A stretch of DNA of 64,000 nt from Chrysaora quinquecirrha (lineage: Eukaryota; Cnidaria; Scyphozoa; Semaeostomeae; Pelagiidae), in assembly GCA_014526335.1 (NCBI GenBank), contig JACTAT010000010.1, positions 2,961,547-3,025,546 of the forward strand, written 5' to 3'. Of this stretch, positions 21,738-33,091 are shown piece after piece. The notes under the pieces are model-generated. The model did not search any database. It was not told where the DNA came from and saw only the letters and a list, made by a program, of their open reading frames with translations. The number at the start of each line of letters is the position of its first letter. Within the stretch, counting starts at the first letter, position 1. Made by a program: the position numbers and the translations under genes.

Positions 21738-21988
21738 TCATTCTTGAAAATAAATCCAAAATCTCATGCGAAAATTTTTTGGTTGGAAAGGAGCAAGTGT
21801 GCCTTTTTTGTAACACTTTCATTCTACCAAATGTACCATTTTCCTTAGGTTATCCAGCTAAGGAAGCAGTGCCCTTTTGCTGCAGGGGTTGCTATGCCTA
21901 TCTATCAACAATCAACTATACTCAACTGCTAGCCCTATCCTTCACAAGGAGGGGCAATTAGCAGCATCACCAGTAGGTGCCGGTGGAG

Positions 21989-22170
21989 GGGGGGTACTTG
22001 GGTGCTGGGGATGTACTGCCAAAAAAGTATTGTTTTTCATGATTTTGGTATAAACATTGGTCTCAATTTCCTGAAAATTTGTATAAGGGTATGGATTTCT
22101 CAAAATTGGGATCAACTTTATAAAAAACGCTCGTCCCTGCCCTATCCAAAACTTAGTGAAATACACCCCC
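21989..22170. repeat. MITE of the GGGGTACTT family, upstream of RabB
   Basis: It starts GGGGTACTTGGGTGCTGGGG and ends AGTGAAATACACCCCC. The orthologous copy is at about 49995-50205 in the right arm. Confidence 0.6.
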
Positions 22171-22496
22171 CCCCCTGGGAGTAGATGTGGACAGCAAGGC
22201 AAGCTATCAGTATGATTTTTTATGTTTGTATTTTACTTTCCTTACCACCTATTCTTGTGAGTAACAAACTATTTCACAATCATTTTGCAGGAACAAATCC
22301 CCAAAAATCATGGAGAAAAAGGAATATTTGTATAAAATTCTTGTCATTGGAGATCAAGCAACTGGAAAAAGCAGCATTGTGAGAAGATATGTGCATAATT
22401 TTTTTACAGACAGATATAAAGCAACTGTATCCTTTGATTTTATTGGCTAGATGTACTTTGATATAATCAAGACTAATTTAACTTTGTCATAGAGGG

Positions 22497-22590
22497 CTAG
22501 ATGGTGTTGTGGCTGAGTGGTTAAGGCTGTGTTAAGGCACTTGTCTCAGGACCATAAGGTCATGCGTTGGGATTGGAGCGATTTGGTGGA
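22497..22590 (+). repeat. tRNA(Leu/Ser)-like SINE head in RabB intron 1
   Basis: TGGCTGAGTGGTTAAGGC is a near-perfect class II tRNA A-box region, followed by a variable-arm-like stretch and GGTCATGCGTTGGGATTGGA in place of a proper B box. It is a decayed tRNA-derived sequence, not a working tRNA. Copies lie in the same intron of the other RabB genes (30667-30760; about 49585-49680). Confidence 0.6.
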
Positions 22591-22970
22591 ATTTTAATTT
22601 TCTCCAAATCAAACGATATCAAGTTTTTGATGCAAAAATCATATAAAGCATCCAAAATGTAGTCTAACTACAAATTTTTGCTGTGCTAGCACTTGTATTC
22701 TTAATATTATAAGCACTCAAACTTCCCAATTCTATAAAGGCTTTAACCTCAAGAAATGAAGTAGGTGAAACTTTTACACCCACTGGGTCTAAGCCCTTAT
22801 AAAATTGTGAACTTTGAATGCTTGTAAAAACGATAATACCCCCGCTGAGAAAGTAAAACTTTGTACCCAGACTAAATTTTGGGTGCTTTATACGAATTTT
22901 GCATCAAAAACTTGATATCTTTTGATTTGAAGGAATTCAAATTCTACCGAATCACCCTATCTCTTCCGGA
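22570..22970. repeat. Long-hairpin MITE in RabB intron 1
   Basis: The left arm reads GATTTGGTGGAATTTTAATT and ATATCAAGTTTTTGATGCAA; the right arm reads TTGCATCAAAAACTTGATAT and AATTCTACCGAATCACCC. The inverted arms are about 75 bp. Copies are at 30750-31135 and 49210-49610. Confidence 0.75.
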
Positions 22971-23638
22971 CTTCTCTCCACATGCCTAAGCTGTCCATCC
23001 TTCTGAGGGCAGTAAATGAGGGTACGTTCTACAATATTAGTCTAGGGGCATATCAGTCTAGGGGCATAAGCAACAGGTCCACGTCAGGAGTAGTGCTGCC
23101 TATAACAATAATGGAACCTGTGTTACCAGATCAATATTCTTTCTTGCTCGTTTGCTAGTTATTGCCACAATGAGAAACTAAAATTGAACCAAAATGCTGT
23201 ATAGTTACAAACTTAACTAATACATATAGTTTGGTGTTGATTTCGCAATGAAAGTTCTGCACTGGGAAGAGAACACCATAATTCGATTGCAGCTTTGGGA
23301 CATTGCAGGTAGGAATTCATGAAATAACTTTTTTGGAAATATTTTTGGTAGAAATATATCCAAAGACTGCTGAATTTTGTCTTTTGCTTTTTAAACTCAT
23401 GAAAATTCTTTTGCTTTCATCTCAGGTCAAGAACGCTCAAGGCATCTGAACAGGGTGAGATGAAAGTTTCTAAGTAAACTCTAGAGAAGAAACAGACTAT
23501 AAACTTTGAATTCAAAGTTTATCATCTGTTCCTCTATTCTTAAATTTATTCAAAGTCTGTGATTTCCTTCAGCTAAGCTTTTGTTTTTGGCACTAGGTGT
23601 TTTACAATGAAGCATCTGGTTGCATCACAGTTTACGAA

Positions 23639-23997
23639 GGGGTACATGACTTATGAATGGACGGGATGTGCCGCCCAGATTTCGGAAACCCACCCACTTA
23701 TAATGTAGACCTTTGCATGACTTAACAGACCCTATTTTATGAGTAAAATAATCGGAATACAAGAATAATAAGACTTTCTAGGCCTTATTATTGCGTGATA
23801 TTATACTACGAACATCTTTGACGCGATTTTTCCACTTTTCTGACCGAATTAAATTCAAACTTTCGACTTTTCTTCAATTTGCTACCCACTTTTATGGGGT
23901 ATTGGTTAAAATCATACCCATGTTTAGAGAATTTCAGGGCCAAAAACCCACCCATATGGGCGGCACATACCCGTACCCAAATTATACTAAGTACCCC
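23639..23997. mobile_element. 359-bp GGGGTACTT-family MITE inside RabB exon 4
   Basis: Ends GGGGTAC...GTACCCC, with an internal GGACGGGATGTGCCGCCCAG facing GGGCGGCACATACCCGTACC. A close relative is at 56336-56691. It sits exactly at the junction where ~780 bp of the gene is missing. Confidence 0.8.
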
Positions 23998-24520
23998 GCA
24001 TCAAGTGAAAATGGCGTCAGCATTGACAAATCGCTTGTTGATGAATATTGCAAAAAATATGGTTTCGTCGATTGGTTTTTAACTTCAGCTAAAGAGAACA
24101 CAAATTTAGCAAATGGAACAAATCGTCTCGTTGAAGAGGTAAGCGACATAAGCTGTGTTTATTTTTATTTACTTTGCCCCCCACACTCAACAGACATCCC
24201 TAAATGCACCCCCAGGGAGGGGGTAAATGATTTAAGGATGGACGGGGATGTACGGCCGAGAATTTACAAGCCCATCAACTTAAGCTGGATGACCACTTAT
24301 CTGTTTTTCTGTGGGAACGGGAACTGGACGAGAACGGGGACGGAAAAATGTGACGAGCAAAGTGCACATGCTCACGTGATTATTTTCCCGTTTCCGTTCC
24401 CCTGGCAAAAAGAGGGAATCCAGACTTCTGAGTCAAAGTTGTCGCTCATGAAACCGAGACTAACACCAAAGTGAGACTTCACAGAGGTTTTCGGTTTCAA
24501 ATCAACTTCTCTGAAGTCTG

Positions 24521-25130
24521 AGGGCGTATTTTTTTGGTAACCTTCTGTTTTTCGCAGACTCTCCGAATTTTGAAAACGGTAGACTTAGCAGGAAAAAGTT
24601 TTGTCTTCCAAAAAAACACGGCTGCTGAAAATCGTAGGCAGATCGAACAAGGCGTCCGTTTCCCTGGTTGCCACATTTGTGAAATATGTTTGAGCATGCG
24701 CCGTTCTTAAGGGATGCCGATGATTGCTAAAGGGTTGCCCGCGAAATCGAAAAACATTTCAAACGTGATAGTGAGCGCTTTCTTTGTTGTGAACTGTGAC
24801 ACAGAGAGGAGTAGATAGACCCACTGAGTGAACATTTCGTTCTAAATCACCTTATGCAGCATTATTTTCAACTTAAACAGCTTTTTACAACAACTTACAA
24901 GATTACATGATCTCCAAAGGTTTGAAATTAACTATGAAATTACTATTCAACATTCAGAACGAGATTCCTTGCGATGTCTGCGAAACCTTCCAGCTTCGGG
25001 GGCAGAAGGTTTTGGAGGCCTACCAAACCTGCCGTTTTCAGAAGATGGTACCAAAAAAATACGTCTCGACATCTACCGAAAAGAGAAGGCATCTGCTGAA
25101 ATCAGAATTTGACCAAAAAAATACGCCCTT
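24521..25130. repeat. MITE with AGGGCGTATTTTTTTGGT ends in RabB intron 5
   Basis: AGGGCGTATTTTTTTGGT at the left and ACCAAAAAAATACGCCCT at the right are inverted repeats. All three RabB copies carry it (33092-33702; 46869-47476), so it predates their duplication. Confidence 0.8.
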
Positions 25131-25534
25131 AAAATCATAAGACGGGAATCAAACCCTACTTTTGAGGTAGAAGTTTAAGTAACCTTCCCTTCCTTCGAAC
25201 AGCCCCCGCCCCCGGAAACTCTGTCGAATAAATCAATTAATCTTTCAAATTTATGTTTGGTCTCTTTTTGGACACCTAATAATTGATTCTTTTCTACTTC
25301 GCTTAAAAATTCGAAATTTCTTCGTAGATTTTAGAAAATCAGAAATCAATATCAGAGCCTTCCAGTGGTCCCCATGTTGACAATAACGTCAGTTTATCCT
25401 CAAATGGTCTCAGGCATGGCAAGGAAGAGAAAAATGGTTGCTGCTGACCTGGTATCATTGTTCGATTTTCGACATATTTTTTTCTAATACTACTAAAATG
25501 TTTTTAATTCTTAATATTTTAATGGTCCATCCTT

Positions 25535-25915
25535 AAGCCTGGTTCTCATATGTCGCAGACCATCGGTGACCATGGCCTTGTGATGTTTGCGATTAACGAG
25601 AACATGAATTTTCAATGATCGGCGACAATCACCCACCATCGCTGGTGAACCAAAAATTTCGGTTTTTTAGGCGATAATTCAGTTCTTTAGGGTCATAGGC
25701 AATAATTGCCTTCAAGAAAATCCATACGAGAACATCTTCGGCGATCAGCGGCGATCATTTCTGGGTCATGTCGAAAGGAGGTTTTTTTCTAGGTTACACG
25801 TGGCAGCCCAGGGAATGTAGGATTTTCGATCAAGCAGCATATGTGAAGACTTCGTTGGCGATGATCACAGACGGTCACCGACGATCAGGTTTACGACATA
25901 TCAGAAGCAGGCTTT
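25535..25915. repeat. MITE with AAGCCTGGTTCTCATATGTCGC-type ends, after RabB copy 1
   Basis: Left end AAGCCTGGTTCTCATATGTC; right end GACATATCAGAAGCAGGCTT. The inside is rich in short direct and inverted GGCGATCAT/ATGATCGCC motifs. Copies are at 34106-34494 and 46063-46454. Confidence 0.75.
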
Positions 25916-25947
25916 AAATCTTTAAAGCTAGCTCAGAGGTCGTGAAC

Positions 25948-26227
25948 CCTCGGGGGAGGGGGGCTACTCCCTATTGTAGGCTGACAGGTATGTGCCCCTC
26001 TTATGGGTGGGTTTTCTTCGAAAATTCCTTACAACTGGGTCCGATTTATGCGTAAAATATCTTAAAAGTTGGTATATAATCAATTTTCCTTAACATTTGG
26101 TATACAAATTCATACAAAAATCATTAAACTGGGTGGCAGAATGTGTAAAACAATGCCTTAAAGGTGGGTTGGTTTGTAACAACTCGGGGGCACAACCCTG
26201 TACATTTCAGTGTCAAGTACTCTCCGG
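25948..26227. mobile_element. 280-bp MITE with 10-bp target duplication, copy 1 only
   Basis: Flanked by GGTCGTGAAC (25938-25947) and GGTCGTAAAC (26228-26237). Both other RabB copies have one uninterrupted AGAGGTCGTGAA there. The ends, CTCGGGGGAGGGGGGCTACT and AAGTACTCTCCGG, resemble the GGGGTACTT family. Confidence 0.7.
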
Positions 26228-26239
26228 GGTCGTAAACAA

Positions 26240-27562
26240 GAGTCACCCCGTACCAGACATATAGTTTCTGACATGCGAGAGAAGTACCTTGTTACACGAA
26301 TTAAAGCAATACATTAATTAGCAAGATTTTGTCTTCATCAACTTTTAATTCAGATCCTCCGTTGCTTGAATATTAAAGGGCCACTGTTGCCGTGGGCGTG
26401 GCGAGATGTCTATGTCACCTTTTTGCTTTTTGTTAGTGCCAATCGCTAAACGAAAACCTTCTTGATCTTCTTGTTTCACCTCGAAAACTTTTGTAATTAA
26501 TCTTTATTATTAACACTTTTTTTAACAATGTCGTATAGATTTACAGTAGGTAATATTAAGGCCCTGTCCAAACGATCAAACATTGTTGGTCAAACATTTG
26601 TCATCTACTTTACTAGGAATGTTTGACCGCGTTTGGCCACGTCACAAAACAAAGAAATGTTTCAGCTTTTAAGTGCTTATAAACGCTTGAAGAAGGTTCT
26701 TTCTATTTTTTATAATCAACAAACACTTTGATAGCATATACACTAATTGCAGAAACTAATTTCATTGATTTTAATTGGAAATAGAGAATTTATGGCGATT
26801 TAGTTAGGCGTAGATAGATTTATATAATAGTTACTTGTTATGTCACTATGTGTGTAATTAGAAGAGAATTGGAAGAAATGATAAGAAGAATATATGAAGA
26901 GATTGCATGAGTTTTTCTACTTTGCCTTGTGTGGAGTTGGAAATGTAATGCACGGCTGCTACGGGGGGGGCAAATGAGCATCTCTCTTTGGATTCGCTTC
27001 TGCCGCCTCAGTCAATTGTTTCGGTCAGATTCTGAAGCTTTGAAGTATGTCAAAAGACGCTTGTACTTTTTTCTTCGCAATATTGAAGTTCTAACAATTC
27101 ATAGTCATGCTACGCTGACATTTTGGTATTGAGCGGTATTTCTCATAGCTTACTCCAGAACTCCAGAACAAATAGTTCCGAGCACACTTGCATCAAGATG
27201 CAAAGTGTATCAAAGTGCATGTCTTTTATCGAGATTTTCTGGTCGAAAGGGGCGAAAAATATCCATTTGGTGGTCCAAGTATCATGAAGCTATTCAATTT
27301 TTCTTTTTTTTATAATTCGACACAATATCCTAGGATACATGGTCTACATTAACAACAGAACAATACAAAAAAAATTAAAGCTGAATTAGCTACTACAATA
27401 ATTTCAAAACATACGAGAAATTAAATTCTACATCAAATTCACTTCCTTCCAAAAATTCAGCGCAAAGCATTGTGGGGCGTATAGATGTTACAGTTGGGCT
27501 CTTCTGTCAACGAAGGAGCTGCGAGGTGCTGAGAAATAAGTTGAAATTTTTAATGGAAAATA
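26240..27562. other. RabB-SMNDC1 intergenic region, left arm
   Basis: No gene is seen. A truncated GATCAAACATTG-family MITE starts at 26563. The SMNDC1 promoter should lie in the last few hundred bases; no element can be named. It is colinear with the right arm 44512-45800. Confidence 0.45.
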
Positions 27563-29317
27563 ATGGAAATAGAAAAGGAAATAGAAATGGAAATTAACGA
27601 ATTAAAAACGAAGTTAGAGACTTCCCAAGCACATCTTAAGCAGGTAAATATCAAGAATTTATTTCTTTTTAGCCGAAATATACGTAAAAATGTCCACTTT
27701 ATTGTGGTGCATCCTTACATCATCCTATTGGCGTAGAGGCCTATCTAGCCCAGTTCTCTGTACGTATCAAGCCTCGTAAAGGAAGCCTGCAACTTTGCAC
27801 AAGAGAGGGAAGAAATGGCATTTTTTTTTCTTTTTTCAGGTTGAAGCTGCCTTAATGATAGATGAAGGGAATGAAGAACTTATCAAACTGAAAACAGACT
27901 TGCTTGTAAGCATACATAGTTTTACATTCAAAATTGATACTGTAATAGAAAATCAATACAACAGTAGGCTAACTATCGGATGGAACAAATGAAAGTTGCT
28001 CTTTAAGGTGAAGGTGAAATGGTGTTTTAGCACCAGTTCCTAGGATCTCAGTTAGTAAGTTAACTAATCGAGACCTCGGACCTGGCTGTGACGCTATCTA
28101 CCGTGTCTGGACTCGAACCCTGGCCACACTGAGCTTTTGACATCCTGAGTCAGCTGGATTACACTACAAGGACACAGCATCTTTGGCTTGGAAAGCATGT
28201 GTCATGGCCATAGCAGGCTATGATGTTAGATATTTCCCCAGTTATATCAATTTTCTGTTTTATTTGCAGTATCTTATTGAGCTTAGTCTGGACTTGTTAT
28301 CTATGAATTCAATTCAACTCAGTTCAATTCAATTAAATTTCAATGTCCCGGTAAATATGAAATTCTTTTTTTTTAATGTTGTGACATGGTATTCATCAAA
28401 TTGTGATTGTTAAGGAAGCATTATTGGATCAGTGACTGTCTGCAATGATCACTGATCCATTTTTCTATCTTCTAGGTTCCATTTAATGTGATTGTCTCCA
28501 CTAATACACCTTTTCAACTAAGTTACCTAGTTTTCAAAAATTGAATATTGTATCACTGAAACATTTTGACTTCATCTTCAAATTCAGCTGCTTTGTTTTT
28601 GTCTTGAGGCATATTTTTATGATTCTAGTCCTTGTCCTTAAAATCTTGAGTTTATAGGGATTAGAAGTTTTTAAAATTTTCTAAATTTTGAAATTATACA
28701 CCCTCAGTCTTTTTCATAGTCAAACAACTATGAAAAATGACTGAGGGTGTAAAATTTCACCCCTAGCAATTTCCCACGGTCAAATCCTTTATGAATTGTC
28801 CAACTTTTTGTCAGTATTACATAATCATTGTAAGGGGTAGAAGCAAGAAAATTTGCCTTAGCAATAAATTTGAAGTGCTCAATTTGAATCTTGGATCAAA
28901 ATTTTTTTACGAACAAATTTTCGTACATTTTGACAATGAGGCTCTAAGTTGTAAAAGTGTATTGGCAACTGTCTGTGATTAAGACTACATTGGTCCTTTA
29001 CTTCAAACCAAAACAGTTGCCTGAAAAGTGTTGCCTGTTATTATCGTAACTGGAGTTTGATCGCTTACAATTCATTGTTGTTGACAGTCATAAAGATCAT
29101 TAGTACATGTTTTCATTAAATTAGGACTGAAAACAGACACATGCTATCAGATTGTAGTGTCTTATTGTATAACTGTATTTTAAGTGGCTCATTGCAACTC
29201 AGTTTTGATGGTAGTGGCCAACATTCATTCATTACATTGTAAGTTTGGCCTTGTTCTTCAATAGACAGAAAAAGATCATGAAAGTTCGAAAAAACCAATT
29301 TCTAGTTCTAATGAAGT
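27563..29317 (+). CDS. SMNDC1: SMNDC1/SPF30-like splicing factor, N-terminal exons 1-4 (partial)
   Basis: SMNDC1 (SPF30) is a nuclear Tudor-domain protein needed for spliceosome assembly. Exons: 27563-27643, 27840-27905, 28270-28350 and 29265-29317. The protein reads ...INELKTKLETSQAHLKQ, then VEAALMIDEGNEELIKLKTD, then IELSLDLLS, matching the vertebrate N-terminal helix (QLQQVEAAL, ENEDLLKLKKDL, EVIELTKDLL). The Tudor exons are not found: after ~30370 the sequence switches to a duplicated RabB segment and then a Penelope element, so the gene is cut in this arm or continues outside the contig. Start region and exon 3 contain GAAATA and CAATTC repeats absent from the right-arm copy. Confidence 0.8.
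28006..28175 (-). repeat. tRNA-derived SINE in SMNDC1 intron 2
   Basis: On the - strand it reads TAGTGTAATCCAGCTGAC (A-box-like) and GGTTCGAGTCC (B-box), ending in a TCACCTTCACCTT tail. Same family as 3009-3178. It is not seen in the right-arm intron. Confidence 0.65.
28698..28752. repeat. Isolated near-perfect hairpin
   Basis: ACACCCTCAGTCTTTTTCAT and ATGAAAAATGACTGAGGGTG are inverted arms around a loop of only a few bases, in SMNDC1 intron 3. Confidence 0.75.
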
Positions 29318-29364
29318 GTAAGTGAAAATTATGCATACTTCTTTTTTCTGCTCTACATGGTTTT

Positions 29365-29727
29365 TTTATAAGAAACCGGTTTATAGGAAACCTAAAACTA
29401 GACACCCCAAAAGTTAAGAAACTTTTAGAACTAGGGCGAAGGAGTTAAGAACCTTAAGAAATTTTTGTGTCAGTTTTCCAACATACTGATTTCACATTTG
29501 TGGACATTCTCAAGTAGTAATCAATTCTCAAGCATTTCCGTACCAGCATGGCTAATTCATTGTAATTAAATAATATTAATAATTTGCTTGCTATATTCAC
29601 ATTTTTTATCGTTTTTACTGCAATTTAGTTCCATTAAACTAAGAAACTGTTGAGAAACTTTCAGAACTAAAATTGGGCCAAAAATTAAGAAACTTTTAGA
29701 ACTAGGCCCCGAGCCAGGTTTCTTATA
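29365..29727. repeat. MITE with TTTATAAGAAACC ends, left arm only
   Basis: TTTATAAGAAACCGGTTTAT at the left faces GAGCCAGGTTTCTTATAAAG at the right. The inside repeats TTAAGAAACTTTTAGAACTA. The right arm (near 41440) is continuous across the site. Confidence 0.7.
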
Positions 29728-32264
29728 AAGAAAAAATGTGTAATGTAGTTACAAATTTATACATGACACTTGTTTATGGACCTATTATAGACAGGAATCA
29801 AGTCCTAAAAAAGATGTTAAAGATCTTTAAAGGACTTCTGATTATCAAGTCTAGTACTGTGTCAGAAACGGCCTTGATAAAAAGGAAAATATTCACTCTT
29901 TTAGGTCCATTTTTGTACTTCTAGGGGTTTATTTTTCTGATATTTTCTGTTTTGAAGAGTGTCCAGAGAGCATTCAATATCTCTTTTAAATTTCTATTCA
30001 GCAATTTGTTCCTAAACCAGAAACCTGTAGATGTCCAATCTCTATCAGAATAGAGGCTTGTACCAGATTTATCATGTTTTTAGTTTATTTCTTCAAAGGC
30101 AAAATGATGAAAACATCATCGTGGCAGTTTTAACAGCTTGGAACAAAGGTTTGATTGAGATATGAAATGTGAAACTGAAAGGGTAAATTGGGAGATTACA
30201 ATGGAAAAATTTTCTTCTTTGAAGAAAAGCAAGGAAAATTTTGATAACCCAGCTTTTATTTGTCTCAACAGGCTTCTTATGTCAAGAAATAGTATTTTTT
30301 CATGTAAGTTTGAAAAAATATCGAATAAAGCCACTTGAGACGTTGAAAAAATTCCCCATTTAGATCACTAGTTTAACTAGTCTTTGCAAGTTAGTTTCTA
30401 TGTTTGTATTTCACTTTCCATACCACCTAATCTTGAAAGTAACAAACTATTTTACAATTATTTGCAGGAACAAATCCCCAAAAATCATGGAGAAAAAAGA
30501 ATATTTGTATAAAATTCTTGTCATTGGAGATCAAGCAACTGGAAAAAGCAGCATTGTGAGAAGATATGTGCACAACTTTTTTACGGACAGATATAAAGCA
30601 ACTGTATCCTTTGATTTCATTGGCGAGAAATACTTTTATATAATCAAGACTAATTTAACTTTGTCATAGAGGGCTAGATGGTGTTGTGGCTGAGTGGTTA
30701 AGGCCGTGTTAAGGCACTTGTCTCTGGACCATAAGGTCATGCGTTGGGATTGGAGCGATTTGGTAGAATTTTAATTTTCTCCAAATCAAAAGATATCAAG
30801 TTTTTGATGCAAAAATCATATAAAGCATCCAAAATGTAGTCTAACTACAAATTTTTGCTGTGCTAGCACTTGTATTCTTAATATTATAAGCACTCAAACT
30901 TCCCAATTCTATTAAGTCTTTGACAGCAAGAAATGAAGTAGGTGAAACTTTTACACCCACTGGGTCTAAGCCCTTGTAAAATCGTGAACTTTGAATGCTC
31001 TTAAAAACGATAATACCAGCACAGAGAAAGCAAAATTTTGCACCTAGACTAAAGTTTGGGTGCTTTATACGAATTTTGCACCAAGAATTTGATATCTTTT
31101 GATTGGAAGAAATTCAAATTCTACTAAATCGCCCTATCTCTTTGGGACGTCTCTCCACCTGTCCATCCTTTTGAGGGCAGTAAATGAGGGTATGTTCTAC
31201 AATATTAGTCTAGGGGCATATCAGTCTAGGGGCACAAGCAACTGGTCCACGTCAGCAGTAGTGCTGCCTATGACAATAATGGAACCTGTTTTACCAGATC
31301 AATATTCTTTCTTGCTTGCTTGCTAGATATTGCCACAATACGAAACTAAAATTTTACCAAAATCATGTAGTTATAAACTTAACCAATTAGGTTGGTGTTG
31401 ATTTTGCAATGAAAGTTCTGCACTGGGAAGAGAACACCATAATTCGATTGCAGCTTTGGGACATTGCAGGTAGCTAGGAATTTTCTTACTAAAATATTTT
31501 TGGTAGAAAATATCCAAATACTGCTGAATTTTGTCTTGCGCTCTGAAAACTCATGAAAATTCTTTCGCTTTCATCTCAGGTCAAGAACGCTCAAGGCATC
31601 TGAACAGGGTGAGTTGAAAATTCTAAGTAAACTCAAGAGAAGAAACAGACAATAAACTTTGAATTCAAAGTTTATCATCTGTTTCTCTATTCTCAAATTT
31701 ATTCAAAGTCTGCGATTTCCTTCAGCTGAGCTTTTGTTTTTGACTTTAGATATTTTACAATGAAGCATCTGGTTGCATCACAGTTTACGACATCCTAAGA
31801 CCAGACACTCTTGTGGCAGTTGCAAAATGGAAGGAAGAGATTGATACTAAAGTTCAGCTTTCTAATGGGAAACCAATCCCTTGTGTTTTGTTTGCAAATA
31901 AAGTAAGTTTGTGCAGGTTAAGAATGATAATGTTTGCTCTAGCTTTGACTTCTCAAGCAAACAACGAGATATGAGACATTCAGTTTTTTATTTTCCCGCA
32001 ATGGTAGCCAGTGCCACGGCAGTTGCCCCCAAATCATCCCCAAGATTTTTATATAGGCTAAATCTTAATATTATGTAAAAATGTCGTAGGGTACGACTTT
32101 GTTTTTTTTTCTATAAACAATGCCCTAATTTTAATAGCACAACAATACAACAACAGTATACAACAGTAACACCTTAGTTTTCAAGGTCAGCGAACCCCTT
32201 ATTCTGCCATTCTATCATTTTCACGCAACTCTTTGCAATTAAGTAATGAAATGAAAAATGCGGT

Positions 32265-32400
32265 TGTTGAACGATTGCGAGGTCAATGCTGGAAAATATT
32301 CGGACCGAAGCACGACATACGGACCGAACGTAGTGAGGTCCGTACAAGAAGCTGCATTGACCTCGCAATCGGCTTTATTGAACGATGCCACGTGGCTATA
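32265..32400. repeat. Palindromic repeat in RabB intron 4
   Basis: GATTGCGAGGTCAATGC at the left and GCATTGACCTCGCAATC at the right form inverted arms; the middle holds GGACCGAAGCACGACATACG. The orthologue is at about 48165-48290. Confidence 0.7.
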
Positions 32401-33091
32401 TCACGTGGCTATATCAACGCCGGTCAATACGTCTTTTACAGACCGCTGAAGAACCAATCAGATTGTGCCATTGCCGATCCGAACAGCTGTAATATCGAAC
32501 ACCATATAATAATTGTTGTTTCCGTCTGTTTTAGTGTGATTTGCTAGAAAAGGAAGGTGAAGAATCCAGTGAAAATGGCGTCAGCATTGACAAATCTCTT
32601 GTTGACGAATACTGTAAAAAATATGGTTTCGTCGATTGGTTTTAACTTCAGCTAAAGAGAACACAAATTTAGCAAATGGAACAAATCGTCTCGTTGAAGA
32701 GGTAAGCGGCATAAACTGTGTTTCTTTTTATTTACTCCCCCCCCTAACACTCAACAGAAATCCCTAAATGCACCCCCAGGGAGGGGGTAAATGATTTAAG
32801 GATGGACGGGGATGTGCGGCCGAGAATTGACAAGCCCATCAGCTTCAGCTGGATGACCACTTATCTGTTTTTCTGTGGGAACAGGAACCGGACGGGAACG
32901 GGCACGGAAAAATGTGACGAGCAAAGTGCACATGCTCACGTGATTATTTTCCCGTTTCCGTTCCCTTGGCAAAAAAAGGACAAGTGGGAATCCAGACTTC
33001 TGAGTCAAAGTTATCGATCATGAAACCGAGACTAACACCAAAGTGAGACTTCACAGAGGTTTTCGGTTTCAAATCAACTTCTCTGAAGTCT

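Larger units (their letters stand above)
22310..25447 (+). pseudogene. RabB copy 1: Rab32-like GTPase, disrupted by MITE plus deletion
   Basis: Exon 1 is at 22310-22426 (MEKKEYLYKILVIGDQATGK), exon 2 at 23230-23308, exon 3 at 23426-23454, exon 4 starts at 23597, the rest of exon 5 is at 23998-24138 and exon 6 at 25328-25447 (ends NGCC then TGA). The frame is good to GCITVY in exon 4, where a 359-bp MITE (23639-23997) replaces the rest of exon 4, intron 4 and the start of exon 5 (about 780 bp in the sister copy). The NKxD guanine-specificity motif is lost, so no working GTPase can be made. Splice sites elsewhere are intact. The family is the same as Rab32, but the switch II region reads GQERSRHLNR. 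Confidence 0.9.

Noticed and set aside
22497..22590. Functional tRNA-Leu or tRNA-Ser gene
   Set aside because: The A box is good, but the T arm/B box is degenerate and the acceptor ends do not pair; it is repeated in an intron with each RabB copy, so it is SINE-like.
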